From positions 1,550,001 through 1,614,000 of the forward strand of contig NZ_JAHOOZ010000001.1 of NCBI RefSeq assembly GCF_019075875.1: 64,000 bases of DNA, written 5' to 3'. The DNA comes from Novosphingobium sp. G106 (GTDB taxonomy: Bacteria; Pseudomonadota; Alphaproteobacteria; Sphingomonadales; Sphingomonadaceae). Of the stretch, positions 31,934 to 40,347 are shown piece by piece. The notes below the pieces were generated by a model. That model searched no databases, had not been told where the DNA came from, and saw only the letters and a list, made by a program, of their open reading frames with translations. The translations under genes and the position numbers were made by a program. The stretch's first letter is position 1. Each line of letters starts with the position of its first letter.

Positions 31934-33009
31934 GACATCCTCTCGATCTGGTTTCTGGTTTCTTTGAAGCAGTTGTCGACGATGCGGGCGAAAAAGCGCC
32001 CGGTTTCCTTGGGCAGGATGCCGGCCTCGGCCTGGGCAACCTTGTATTCGAGCAGGCAGCCCGACTTGAACTTGGCGAGCAGCGAGAACCACTCGAAATC
32101 GCGGATGTCGCGGCCCGTACCGGCGCAGTAGTAGCGCGCGAGTTCCTGCTTGGTTGGGAAGTGCGCCGGGTTGTTCAGCGCGGTGGCGAATTCTTTCTCG
32201 GGGAAGTCCTCGTCGCGCATGCCGCCGGTGAACCAGCCCATATCGATCATCGGATCGCCGATCGTCGAGAGCTCCCAGTCGATCATCGCCGCAAGCCGCG
32301 CCGGCGGGCCCCATTGGAACATCATGTTGGGGGTACCGACGTCGCCGTGGATGATGCCGCGCACTTCCTCGGGCAGCTTGGACTGACGCAGCCAGGCCTC
32401 GGTCTCGGCATAGCCTTCGAGGGCACGCTTCTCGTAGCCCTTGTAGCGTTCGGGGTAAGTTGCGAGCTGGCCGGCCCAGCGATCGACCTGGCGTTCGAGG
32501 AACTTGCCCGGCTTGCCGTAGTCGCCGAGGCCGATCGCTTCGTAGTCGACATTGGCGAGCGCGATCAGGCCGTCGACGATGGCGAAGGGGATGCCGTATT
32601 CGAAGGGCATCTTATCGAACGGCGGCTCGTTCCAGATCTTCTCGTCGCGCAGGTTCGGCGCCCAGCCGTCGACCTTTTCCATGACGTAGAACGGCGCGCC
32701 GGCGACCGAGGTGTCCTCACAGGCAGCATAGCAGACCGGATGCGGCACCTCGGTCTGGTTCAGCGCGGTCAGGATGCGTGCCTCGCGCAGAACGCCCTTC
32801 TCGGCGCCCGGCGGCGGTACAGCCGGCGGGCGGCGCATGACCATCGGCTTCTCGCCGCGGCTCAGCGTCAGCACGACGTTCGAAGTACCGCCGCTGAGGA
32901 TGCTGGTCTCGAGCGGACCTTTGCCGAGTTCCGGCACATATGCGTCGAGCCAGTCGGTGAGCGGGCCTTTCGGCGCCAGCTCATCGATGTCGTAGGTCAT
33001 GCTCGTCAT
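31930..33009 (-). CDS. APH-family kinase, ACAD10/11- or LvaA-like (probable hydroxyacyl-CoA kinase)
   Basis: 359 aa aminoglycoside-phosphotransferase fold. N-lobe GGTSNVVLTLSRGEKPMVMRRPP near residue 40. Catalytic loop GIIHGDVGTPNMMF (HGDxxxxN) near 220 and metal-binding IDWELSTIGDPMIDMGW near 245. The family covers antibiotic kinases, but this branch sits beside acyl-CoA dehydrogenases and acts on hydroxyacyl-CoAs. Both ends overlap neighbours (ATGA with marR1 and with the dehydrogenase), so the operon is tightly coupled. A role in drug resistance is unlikely given this context. Confidence 0.86.
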   Translation of the reverse strand: MTSMTYDIDELAPKGPLTDWLDAYVPELGKGPLETSILSGGTSNVVLTLSRGEKPMVMRRPPAVPPPGAEKGVLREARILTALNQTEVPHPVCYAACEDTSVAGAPFYVMEKVDGWAPNLRDEKIWNEPPFDKMPFEYGIPFAIVDGLIALANVDYEAIGLGDYGKPGKFLERQVDRWAGQLATYPERYKGYEKRALEGYAETEAWLRQSKLPEEVRGIIHGDVGTPNMMFQWGPPARLAAMIDWELSTIGDPMIDMGWFTGGMRDEDFPEKEFATALNNPAHFPTKQELARYYCAGTGRDIRDFEWFSLLAKFKSGCLLEYKVAQAEAGILPKETGRFFARIVDNCFKETRNQIERMS

Positions 33010-33476
33010 GGCTTCTCTCCCGCGCGCAGACGCGCTTCCAATTGCTTGCGAATGGTGTTGAGCGCGGCCGTCGCCTCGCGGATAAGATCGACGTCGACAC
33101 CCGCGCCGATCTCCGCGGCGATCGCATCGGCGCGCTCGTCGATCTCGCGCTTGAGCGCGGTGCCACGTTCAGTGGGACGCAGCAGGACGGCCCGCTTGTG
33201 ATCGGGATTGGCTTCGGCTTCGATCAGCCCCGCCGCCATCAGCGAATTGGCCGCGCGCTGGACGAGCTGGCGCGGCTGGCCGAACGAGCGGCCGATCTGC
33301 GGCACCGTCGGCGGCCGATCCGCCTCGACCACGGCGTTGAGCACCGACATCTCGGAATCGCCGAGGCCCTCCTCGCGGCGGGCGCCGGCAAAAGTCGCCT
33401 TCATGCGCCCGCCGAGGCGGATCAGCTCATCGGAAAGGCCCACCAGGGGATGACGGGAATCGAATTTACCATGCAT
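33006..33476 (-). CDS. MarR-family transcriptional regulator (first gene of the kinase operon)
   Basis: 156 aa winged-helix MarR protein. Recognition region PPTVPQIGRSFGQPRQLVQRAANSLMAAGLIEAEANPDHKRAVLLRPTERG (helix-turn-helix plus wing) is very close to that of the second MarR at 35630. Its stop overlaps the kinase ATG by four bases, so the regulator is made with the enzymes. A perfect 20-bp palindrome ends 17 bp upstream of its ATG and is the obvious autoregulatory operator. MarR proteins of catabolic operons usually respond to a CoA thioester or aromatic acid; the ligand is unknown. Confidence 0.92.
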   Translation of the reverse strand: MHGKFDSRHPLVGLSDELIRLGGRMKATFAGARREEGLGDSEMSVLNAVVEADRPPTVPQIGRSFGQPRQLVQRAANSLMAAGLIEAEANPDHKRAVLLRPTERGTALKREIDERADAIAAEIGAGVDVDLIREATAALNTIRKQLEARLRAGEKP

Positions 33477-33492
33477 GCAGCGATCGTGTCAG

Positions 33493-33512
33493 TTTGACAT
33501 GATCATGTCAAA
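33493..33512. promoter_or_regulatory. Perfect 20-bp palindrome, probable MarR operator
   Basis: TTTGACATGATCATGTCAAA is fully self-complementary. It lies 17 bp upstream of the marR1 ATG and overlaps the stop codon of the upstream dihydrofolate-reductase-like gene (33508-33510). Length and symmetry fit MarR dimer sites. Binding by MarR1, or by the paralogue at 35630, is inferred. Confidence 0.7.
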
Positions 33513-34038
33513 TGGTGTCGTACTTCCTGCGATAGGCGTGCATGACATAGCCCGAAGCCGATGGCTTGCTGCCGTAGAGTTCCCAATCCCTGATCGCGAA
33601 AGTGCCGTTGCCGAACAGCGCGACGCCCTGCCCCAGCGTGACCGGCACCACCGCGAGATGGATCTCATCGATGACGTCGGCGGCCAGAGCCTGCCCCGCT
33701 ACCGCGCCGCCGCCGTAGAGCCAGACATCGCCTTCGCCCTCGCGCAACCAGGCCAGAGCGGCGGAGAGATCGCCAGCAAAGCACACGACATTCTCCGGCT
33801 GTGGCTCGACAGGCCTGTGCGTCATGACCGCCACGCGCTTGCCCGGATAGACCTCGCCCTGCATGCCGATTTCGAGATCGAGGCAGGCGCGTCCCATCAG
33901 CACGCCGCCGATGCCCGACAGGAAGGTCTGGGTGAAGTCCGTGTCGGGCGGAAAGGGCGAGAGCCAATCGAACGATCCGTCGGGCGATGCGATGAAGCCG
34001 TCCATGCTGACGGCAACCGAATAGACCAGTTTATGCAT
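33508..34038 (-). CDS. Dihydrofolate reductase/RibD C-terminal family protein
   Basis: 176 aa. Begins MHKLVYSVAVSMDGFIASPDGSFDWL, followed by GGVLMGRACLDLEIGMQG near residue 45 and DVWLYGGGAVAGQAL near 105, ending YVMHAYRRKYDTI. This is the YyaP/YwjB type of RibD-C/DHFR-like reductase, not the housekeeping folA enzyme. NADPH-binding is expected from the GGG loop. It lies 11 bp after the acyl-CoA synthetase gene, so is probably the last gene of the marR2 unit. Its stop codon is inside the marR1 operator palindrome. Confidence 0.88.
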   Translation of the reverse strand: MHKLVYSVAVSMDGFIASPDGSFDWLSPFPPDTDFTQTFLSGIGGVLMGRACLDLEIGMQGEVYPGKRVAVMTHRPVEPQPENVVCFAGDLSAALAWLREGEGDVWLYGGGAVAGQALAADVIDEIHLAVVPVTLGQGVALFGNGTFAIRDWELYGSKPSASGYVMHAYRRKYDTI

Positions 34039-34049
34039 GCGATGCCTTG

Positions 34050-35618
34050 TTATACGATCGCGACCGGGCTCCCGTATAGCTTGCGCAGCTCATGCTTGGC
34101 CAGCTTTCCCGATGGGATACGTGGCAATTCTTCGACGAATTCATAGGTCCTGGGCTGGGTCAGCCTGGAGATGCGCGTGGACACCCAGTCGCGCAACTCG
34201 GCTTCGAGCGCCGGGCCTGCGTCGGCCCAGACCTTGGGTTGGATGATCGCCTTCACGGCCTCGCCAAATTCCGGGTCGGCGACGCCAATCACCGCCGCGT
34301 CGAGCACCTTGGGATGGACAATAAGGCAGTCCTCGATCGCCTGCGGATAGATGTTCACCCCGCCCGATATGATCATGAAGTCCTTGCGGTCGGTGAGGAA
34401 AAGATAGCCGTCCTCATCGAGCCGGCCGATGTCGCCGACGCTGAACCAGTTGGCATGCTCGGGATGCGAGGCGCGCTTGGTCTTCTCGCCATCGTTGAGG
34501 TAGTTGACCGCGCGGCCTTCGGGCACCTCGAAATAGATCAGGCCCGGCTCGTTGGGGGCCAGTTCGCGGCCATCCTCGTCGCAGATGTGGATCGGACCGA
34601 GGCCCGACTTGCCCACCGAGCCCGGCTTCCGCAGCCATTCCTCCGAGGTGATGCCGGTGACGCCGACGCCCTCGGTGCTCGAATAGTATTCGTAGATGAT
34701 CGGCCCCAGCCATTCGATCATCCGCCGCTTGATCTCAACCGGGCACGGCGCCGCGGCATGGATCACTTTCTTGAGCGAGGACAGGTCGTACTTGCGCCGG
34801 ACATCCTCGGGCAGCGCCAGCAACCGGACGAACATGGTGGGCACGAACTGCGCCTCGGTGACCTTCCAGGTCTCGATCGCCTTGAGCACGGCCTCGGCAT
34901 CGAACTTCGACAGGTTGACCGCGGTGCCGCCGAGCCGCTGCGGCACGATCATGCAGGACAGCGGCATGCCGTGGTAGAGCGGCCCCGCGTTGAACACGAC
35001 GGGCGGCGGCACGCCTTCTTCGATCGCGCCGCCGCCTTCGAGCACGTTGAACTCGTCGATCGGCCCCGGCTTGAACGGCAGGACGATGCCCTTGGGTCGG
35101 CCTGTCGTCCCACTCGAATAGATCATGTGGAAGCCGGAGATCTCGTCCGCCACCGGCGTTGTCGGCATCGGCGCCAGCGCAGCCAGAAGCGGCTCCGCGC
35201 CGGCAATGGCCTCGTCGCCGGCGTAGTAGATCTTCTCTACGCCCGGAATCAGCTCACTCGCATCGGCTGCCAGCGCACGCGGCGTCTCACCCAGCGAAGC
35301 CGACAGCACGACTACGCGCGAACCGGAATCGCCGAGGATATAGGACGCCTCGGCCGGCTTCAGGTGGGTCGAGAGCAGCGTGATGAACACGCCGCAGCGT
35401 GTCGCGCCCCAGTAGACGATCGGGAAAGTCAGCGAATTGCGCAGCATCACGCCTATCCGATCGCCCGCACTAAGCCCCAGCGAGCGGAGCAGGTGAGCGA
35501 AGCGGTTCGAGCCCTCGTCGAGTTCGCGGTAGGTCAGCACTTCGCCGGTATCGGCGATGACCATGGCCGGTTGGTCGGGCTTGGTCCGCGCATGAATCGA
35601 GGGGTGGAAACCGGGCAT
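34050..35618 (-). CDS. AMP-forming acyl-CoA synthetase
   Basis: 522 aa ANL enzyme. ATP loop MIYSSGTTGRPKGIVLP near 170, then EYYSSTEGVGVTGI near 310 (A5), WFSVGDIGRLDEDGYLFLTDRKDFMIISGGVNIYPQAIED near 385-425 (A7/A8), and the catalytic Lys in LPRIPSGKLAKHELRKLYG at the C-terminus. It follows the second MarR gene by 11 bp and precedes the DHFR-like gene by 11 bp. Together with the kinase/dehydrogenase operon it could activate a hydroxy or oxo acid for phosphorylation; LvaE plays that part in the levulinate pathway. Exact substrate unknown. Confidence 0.9.
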   Translation of the reverse strand: MPGFHPSIHARTKPDQPAMVIADTGEVLTYRELDEGSNRFAHLLRSLGLSAGDRIGVMLRNSLTFPIVYWGATRCGVFITLLSTHLKPAEASYILGDSGSRVVVLSASLGETPRALAADASELIPGVEKIYYAGDEAIAGAEPLLAALAPMPTTPVADEISGFHMIYSSGTTGRPKGIVLPFKPGPIDEFNVLEGGGAIEEGVPPPVVFNAGPLYHGMPLSCMIVPQRLGGTAVNLSKFDAEAVLKAIETWKVTEAQFVPTMFVRLLALPEDVRRKYDLSSLKKVIHAAAPCPVEIKRRMIEWLGPIIYEYYSSTEGVGVTGITSEEWLRKPGSVGKSGLGPIHICDEDGRELAPNEPGLIYFEVPEGRAVNYLNDGEKTKRASHPEHANWFSVGDIGRLDEDGYLFLTDRKDFMIISGGVNIYPQAIEDCLIVHPKVLDAAVIGVADPEFGEAVKAIIQPKVWADAGPALEAELRDWVSTRISRLTQPRTYEFVEELPRIPSGKLAKHELRKLYGSPVAIV

Positions 35619-35629
35619 GAACCTCGCCG

Positions 35630-36214
35630 TCAGTCGTTCTTGTCGGAGATGTGCTCGTCGATCCGGTCGCGCAACGCGAGCAGGCCTTCGCTCATTGCGC
35701 CGAGCATGCCGAGATCGAGGTCGAGCCCCTCGGCTATGCCGGCGATCACTTCGGCCGCCTGGGCATCGACCGTCTGGCCGAGCGCGCGGCCTTTCGCGGT
35801 CGCAGCCAGCAGCGCCGCGCGCTTGTGGCCGGGATTGGGCAGCGGCTGCACCAGCCCCTCATCCTCGAGCACGCGCACCGCGCGCTGGATCACCTGGCGC
35901 GGGTGGCCGAGCGAGCGGCCGATCTGCGGAACCGTCGGCGGCGTGGGAGCATGGGCGATGGCGATCAGCGTCAGCGTTTCGATCCCGGTCAGCCCGCAAT
36001 CCTCGCGGACCCGCGAGAAAATCTGCGTGCAGCGCCCGGCGATGCGGTTCGCCTCGCCCAGAATGACGATCAACTCCCTGACCTTGGCCTGGGATTCGCT
36101 CTCGGCAGCACCCGCGCTGGGGTTGATCCCGCCCCGCGATGCCCGCGTGCCGGCGCCGAATCTGGCCGCCTCTGCCGGCCCAAGTACCCCCCAGAAGCTA
36201 TGCCTCGGTCCCAA
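35630..36214 (-). CDS. MarR-family transcriptional regulator (second copy, TTG start)
   Basis: 194 aa if started at a TTG at 36214, which has GGGAGG seven bases upstream; the in-frame ATG at 36265 has no such site. DNA-binding segment PPTVPQIGRSLGHPRQVIQRAVRVLEDEGLVQPLPNPGHKRAALLAATAKG is nearly the same as in MarR1 at its recognition helix. It has an N-terminal extension of about 45 residues before the core. It is followed at 11 bp by the acyl-CoA synthetase. Possible cross-regulation of the two units is discussed in the findings. Confidence 0.87.
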   Translation of the reverse strand: MGPRHSFWGVLGPAEAARFGAGTRASRGGINPSAGAAESESQAKVRELIVILGEANRIAGRCTQIFSRVREDCGLTGIETLTLIAIAHAPTPPTVPQIGRSLGHPRQVIQRAVRVLEDEGLVQPLPNPGHKRAALLAATAKGRALGQTVDAQAAEVIAGIAEGLDLDLGMLGAMSEGLLALRDRIDEHISDKND

Positions 36215-36331
36215 TTCCGTTCCTCCCGTTTGCAGCCACGATAGCGGCTCGACAGCGCGACGCAACGCACTGTCCGAAGGCGTGCTCGACAGATGAACAG
36301 TTGGAACCTTGGTGTCAATGCCTGAGCGACA

Positions 36332-38857
36332 TCAGTAGACGCCGCCCTGCTCCTCCGCGAAATCGCGTGTTTCGGCGCTTCCCGATGCGCCTGCCTCGTG
36401 CTGCTGGCGCGCCTGCTTGCCGCGCGCGATTGCCGCGAAGAGCGCGTCACGCTGCTTGGCGAGATCATCGGCGCGCGTGGTCCGCGTAGGCTCGGTGTCG
36501 GGCTTGAAGGCTTCCCAGATGACACCGGCTTTGGGATCGGTACCCGGCTCGGCGCCGAACACGCGCTTGCCGGTGACGCGGTCGATGCGGACCATGCGGA
36601 TGCCTTCGGGCGCGACGAAAGGCAGGTCGCTCCAGCGCGGACGCGTCGTCTGGACGAATTGCTTGAATATCGGCGCCGCGACGCGGCCACCCTGGGCATA
36701 GCCGCCGAGCGAGCGCGGCTGATCGTAGCCGAGATAGACCCCCGCGACATACTTCTGCGACCCGCCGACGAACCAGACGTTGGTCGGCCCGCTGGTCGTA
36801 CCGGTCTTGCCGAACAACGGCATGTTGAGATCGCGCAGCACGACGGCGGTACCACGGGTAATCACGCCCTCAAGCATGTGCACGACCTGATAGGCCGTGC
36901 GCGGATCGAGCACCTGCTTGCCGCGCGGTTCGAAGCGGGGCATCGGCTTGCCATCCCACTGCGTCATGTTGCAGCGGTCGCAGCGGCGGTTGTCGGCGCG
37001 GAAGATCACCTTGCCGTTGCGGTCCTGGACATAGTCGATGACCGAGGACGGATACTGGACGCCGTTGTTGGCCAGCGCCGAATAGGCATTGACCATCTGC
37101 ATCACGGTGGTCTCGCCCGCGCCCAGCGCGAACGACAGATAGTTCTGGTACTTGCCGATGCCGACGCGGGCGAAGGTCTTGGTGACGTTCTCCATGCCGC
37201 TGTCGTTGGCGAGGCGCACGGTCATCAGGTTGCGCGACTGCTCGAGGCCCCAGCGCATCGTGTGGTTGCCGCTGCCACCTTCGCCGCCGAAGTTGCGGAA
37301 GCATTTCTGACCGGCCGTGCCCTGATAGACGCAGAAGGTGCCGTCGAGCACCATCGTCGCCGGGGTCATGCCCACGTCGAGCGCCGTGGCGTAGACGAAC
37401 GGCTTGATCGTCGAACCCGGCTGGCGCAGCGCCTGGGTCGCGCGGTTGAACGAGGCGAGACCGGAATCGAAACCGCCCTGCATCGCCAGGATCCGGCCGT
37501 TCGTCGGGCTCTCGACAAGCATGCCGCCCGAGACCTCGGGAATGATCTTCACCGCATAGGTATCGCCGCCGACGGGCGCCGCGGCGATCACGTCGCCGGC
37601 GCGCAGGCTGTCGGGCAGCGAGACCAGCGGACCGCTCTTGCCGTCGGGGAAGCCGATGCGTGCGCTCGAGCCGCTCCGCTCGATCACCACGCCGACGCGC
37701 CAGTCCTGATAGGTGATGCTCTTGTTGAGCGTGATCAGCTGGGTCTGCCACTTGTCGGGATCGACGTTGATATGGTCGATCGGGCCGCGGAAGCCCATGC
37801 CGCCGTGGTAGCGCAGCAGCCCGGCTCGCAGCGAATCCTGCGCCGCCTTCTGCAGTTCCGGATCGACCGAAGTGCGCACCCAGAGGCCGCCGGCATAGAC
37901 GCTGTTCGGCCCCTGCTCGGCCTTCTCGCCATATTTCTGGATGAGCTGGCGGCGAACTTCCTCGACGAAGTAGCCGAGCGAGGAATCGTAGGTCTCGACG
38001 CGGCGCGGGATCAGACCCAACGGCTCGGCCTTGGCTTGGGCAACGGCATCGGCACTGGCCCAGCCGTTCTTCTCCATCTGGTCGAGCACGTAATTGCGCC
38101 GATTAATCGCGGCATCGACGTTCTTGGCGCGGCCGTAGGTCTCAGGCGCCTTGGGCAGGATCGCGAGGAAGGCGGCCTGGTTGAGCGTCAGGTCGCCGAC
38201 GTCCTTGCCGAAATAGGCCCGCGCCGCGGCCTGGACGCCGAAGCTCTGCCGACCGAGCGGAATCTCGTTGAGATAGAGTTCGAGGATCTGCTGCTTGGTC
38301 AGCGTACTCTCGATACGCCGCGCGAGGATCATTTCCTTGAGCTTGCGGCCGATCGAATATTCGTTGCCGATCAGGATATTCTTGGCGACCTGCTGGGTGA
38401 TCGTCGAGCCGCCCTTGGCGCGCTGGCCGGAGCCCATCTTCGAGACATAGTCGACCACGGCGCCGGCGAGGCCCGGATAGTCTACCCCGCCATGAGTCCA
38501 GAACGTCTTGTCCTCGGCCGAGAGGAAGGCGTCGGTGAGCTGTTTGGGAAAATCGACGAAGCGCAGCTGGACGCGGCGCTCGCGGGCATAGGAATAGACG
38601 ATCTGGCCGTCGATACCGCGGACAATGGTGGGCAGCGGCGGCTGGTAGTCGAGCAGCTTGTCGGCCGAAGGCAGATCGCGCGCAACGAAGAACCACACAC
38701 CGACGATCAGCAGCACGAAGGCCACGAAGGCATAGCCCAGTGCACGGAACCAGCGCCTTTCGCGCCAGAGACCGCGCAATCGCGACCAGGCGCCGCTCGC
38801 TTCGCGGCGGATGCGGTAGTTCAGGTTCTCGCTCTCGGGCGACGCGGAGTCAGACAT
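36332..38857 (-). CDS. mrcA: Penicillin-binding protein 1A (bifunctional transglycosylase/transpeptidase)
   Basis: 841 aa. An N-terminal membrane anchor near residues 38-60 (FVAFVLLIVGVWFFVA) is followed by the GT51 glycosyltransferase domain with EDKTFWTHGGVDYPGLAGA near 115 and KGGSTITQQVAKN near 155. The transpeptidase domain has the active Ser in QPGSTIKPFVYATAL near 485 and the KTG triad GKTGTTSGPTNVWFVGG near 700. Polymerises and cross-links peptidoglycan. It lies downstream of amiC on the same strand, divergent from rne, a linkage seen in other alphaproteobacteria. The last segment (about residues 790-841) is charged and low in complexity. Confidence 0.95.
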   Translation of the reverse strand: MSDSASPESENLNYRIRREASGAWSRLRGLWRERRWFRALGYAFVAFVLLIVGVWFFVARDLPSADKLLDYQPPLPTIVRGIDGQIVYSYARERRVQLRFVDFPKQLTDAFLSAEDKTFWTHGGVDYPGLAGAVVDYVSKMGSGQRAKGGSTITQQVAKNILIGNEYSIGRKLKEMILARRIESTLTKQQILELYLNEIPLGRQSFGVQAAARAYFGKDVGDLTLNQAAFLAILPKAPETYGRAKNVDAAINRRNYVLDQMEKNGWASADAVAQAKAEPLGLIPRRVETYDSSLGYFVEEVRRQLIQKYGEKAEQGPNSVYAGGLWVRTSVDPELQKAAQDSLRAGLLRYHGGMGFRGPIDHINVDPDKWQTQLITLNKSITYQDWRVGVVIERSGSSARIGFPDGKSGPLVSLPDSLRAGDVIAAAPVGGDTYAVKIIPEVSGGMLVESPTNGRILAMQGGFDSGLASFNRATQALRQPGSTIKPFVYATALDVGMTPATMVLDGTFCVYQGTAGQKCFRNFGGEGGSGNHTMRWGLEQSRNLMTVRLANDSGMENVTKTFARVGIGKYQNYLSFALGAGETTVMQMVNAYSALANNGVQYPSSVIDYVQDRNGKVIFRADNRRCDRCNMTQWDGKPMPRFEPRGKQVLDPRTAYQVVHMLEGVITRGTAVVLRDLNMPLFGKTGTTSGPTNVWFVGGSQKYVAGVYLGYDQPRSLGGYAQGGRVAAPIFKQFVQTTRPRWSDLPFVAPEGIRMVRIDRVTGKRVFGAEPGTDPKAGVIWEAFKPDTEPTRTTRADDLAKQRDALFAAIARGKQARQQHEAGASGSAETRDFAEEQGGVY

Positions 38858-38927
38858 TGCCGCCGCCTTTATCCTGTGTCCGGCGCGAGGGGAAGCGGTT
38901 CACTCTCTCTACTCCCCTGCTCTCGCC

Positions 38928-39797
38928 TTACTGGTTCGACTGGCGCGCGAAATAAGCACGGATCGCCTGGGCGGTCAGCTTGGCGAAAGTGGCGCGACCT
39001 TCGGCCGAGGCGAGCATCGCCGCATCGTCGGGATTGCTCACGTAGCCGCTTTCGAACAGTACCGAAGGCATGTCGGGCGTTTTGAGCACGACGAAAGCGG
39101 CCGACTGCACCTCGCGGTCGTGCAGCTTCATCTGGCCCGAAATCTCCCGCAGGATCAGGCGCGCAAACTGCTGCGACTTGGCCTGTGTCTCGCGCTGCGA
39201 CAGGTCGACGAGGATCGCGCTCACCGCATCGCTGGTTCCGGCGAGCTGTACGCCGTTGATCGTATCGGCACGGTTTTCCTGCGCCGCGAGCCGCGCCGCC
39301 GTCTCGCTCGTCCCCCGCTCGGACAGGGTATAGACGCTGGCCCCGCGAGCTTGGTCATTGCTCTCGACGCTGTCGGCATGGATCGAAATGAACAGGTCGG
39401 CATTCAGCCGCCGCGCGATGCCCGAGCGCTCGGGCAGCAGCAGGAAGCGGTCGTCGTCGCGGGTTAGCGCGACCCGGATGCCGCCGCGCTCGAGCAGTTC
39501 GTCGCGCAGGGCCTTGGCGAGCCCCAGTGTCAGGTTCTTCTCGATCAGCGGCTCGGTTCCCGCGCCGGGATCGTAGCCGCCGTGGCCGGCATCGATCACC
39601 ACCAGCGGCCGGCTGGCATCGAGCGGCCCCTTGATTTCGGGCAGACCGACTTCATGCGCGGCCGGCGGCAGCACGATCCGCTCGACATAATCATAGCCGC
39701 GGCTAGGCACAGCAAGCAGGCGGTCCGCCGCAACCATTGCACCGATCAGCGCCAGCGGCGCAGCGAGGAGCAAGGCAAGCTGGATCGGACGCGGCAT
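38928..39797 (-). CDS. amiC: N-acetylmuramoyl-L-alanine amidase (AmiC-type)
   Basis: 289 aa from MPRPIQL at 39797. A hydrophobic N-terminal segment (about 5-25) gives export or membrane anchoring. The Amidase_3 zinc site is visible: VVIDAGHGGYDPGAG (His) near residue 68, the Glu in IEKNLTLGLAKALRDEL, ADLFISIHADSVES (second His) near 135, and the catalytic Glu in PSVLFESGYVSN near 250. Cleaves the amide between MurNAc and the stem peptide during cell separation. No AMIN targeting domain is present, unlike E. coli AmiC, so it is shorter. Upstream of and co-oriented with mrcA. Confidence 0.9.
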   Translation of the reverse strand: MPRPIQLALLLAAPLALIGAMVAADRLLAVPSRGYDYVERIVLPPAAHEVGLPEIKGPLDASRPLVVIDAGHGGYDPGAGTEPLIEKNLTLGLAKALRDELLERGGIRVALTRDDDRFLLLPERSGIARRLNADLFISIHADSVESNDQARGASVYTLSERGTSETAARLAAQENRADTINGVQLAGTSDAVSAILVDLSQRETQAKSQQFARLILREISGQMKLHDREVQSAAFVVLKTPDMPSVLFESGYVSNPDDAAMLASAEGRATFAKLTAQAIRAYFARQSNQ

Positions 39798-40347
39798 TGC
39801 CTTTCCCGTAAGGCTACCTACATCGAACCGCAATGGTCGAGGGATAAGCTCTCCCCGCAATCACCTGGTCCGGCGCCGCTTGCCGCGCGCCGGGAAGCCT
39901 TGCCGTTCAAAGTATTGGCTGCTAGATGAACGAAGCCGGGCGAGACATTCCGATCCTCATGCACCGAAACAAGGCTGAATGGTCGCAATCGGGCAGGATC
40001 GGAAAGCTTTAACCCATGGCCGATATCCGGAATTTCCCATCCGGATCGAACAGGTTGATGCGAGCCCATGAGTAACCACTTGCCGTTCTGCCAGCCGCTG
40101 CCTTTGCAGGCGCGGAAGGCTTGGACGGCCGGTTTTGCGCGAACGATTTCGCCGCGCAGCCTCCCACTCGCAGACACGAAGCAAGCTGCCCGCACGCCCT
40201 TGCGCGCGGGTTTCACGCACAACCCCGATCGCCGCAGGACGGACCCCGATATGTTCGGGCCCGGCGGCGAACCATTGCATATCCGCGCCGCCTTGCCGGC
40301 CCCCGATTTTTCGGGGTCCGAGCCGCGGCGCGACTGGAGAATTTATA
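39798..40347. other. Divergent amiC/rne intergenic region
   Basis: 550 bp with no convincing gene. It must carry both promoters and the long rne leader. The half nearer amiC has no clear repeat. The half nearer rne is rich in GC stems (see 40240-40320). Possible overlapping short frames read through the stems and look spurious. Confidence 0.6.
40240..40320 (+). promoter_or_regulatory. rne 5' leader: mutually exclusive hairpins
   Basis: CGGACCCCGA (40240-40249) is an exact complement of TCGGGGTCCG (40311-40320). The same 5' arm can also form a local CCCGA-TATGT-TCGGG hairpin, while CCCCGA (40301-40306) can pair with TCGGGG (40311-40316). The two states exclude each other. This is 28 bp before the rne ATG. 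E. coli RNase E autoregulates through its own leader; whether this one does is inferred only. Confidence 0.45.

Noticed and set aside
31930..33009. Aminoglycoside resistance kinase
   Set aside because: Family fold only; it is coupled to an ACAD11-like dehydrogenase and sits in a catabolic operon.
36215..36331. Copy of the MarR palindrome upstream of marR2
   Set aside because: Only weak separate GTGTCA/GACATC and CTGTC/GACAG pieces; no 20-bp symmetric site.
36398..39085. Long open frame antisense to mrcA (895 codons)
   Set aside because: mrcA carries full catalytic motifs; the antisense frame is composition-driven and has no recognisable domain.
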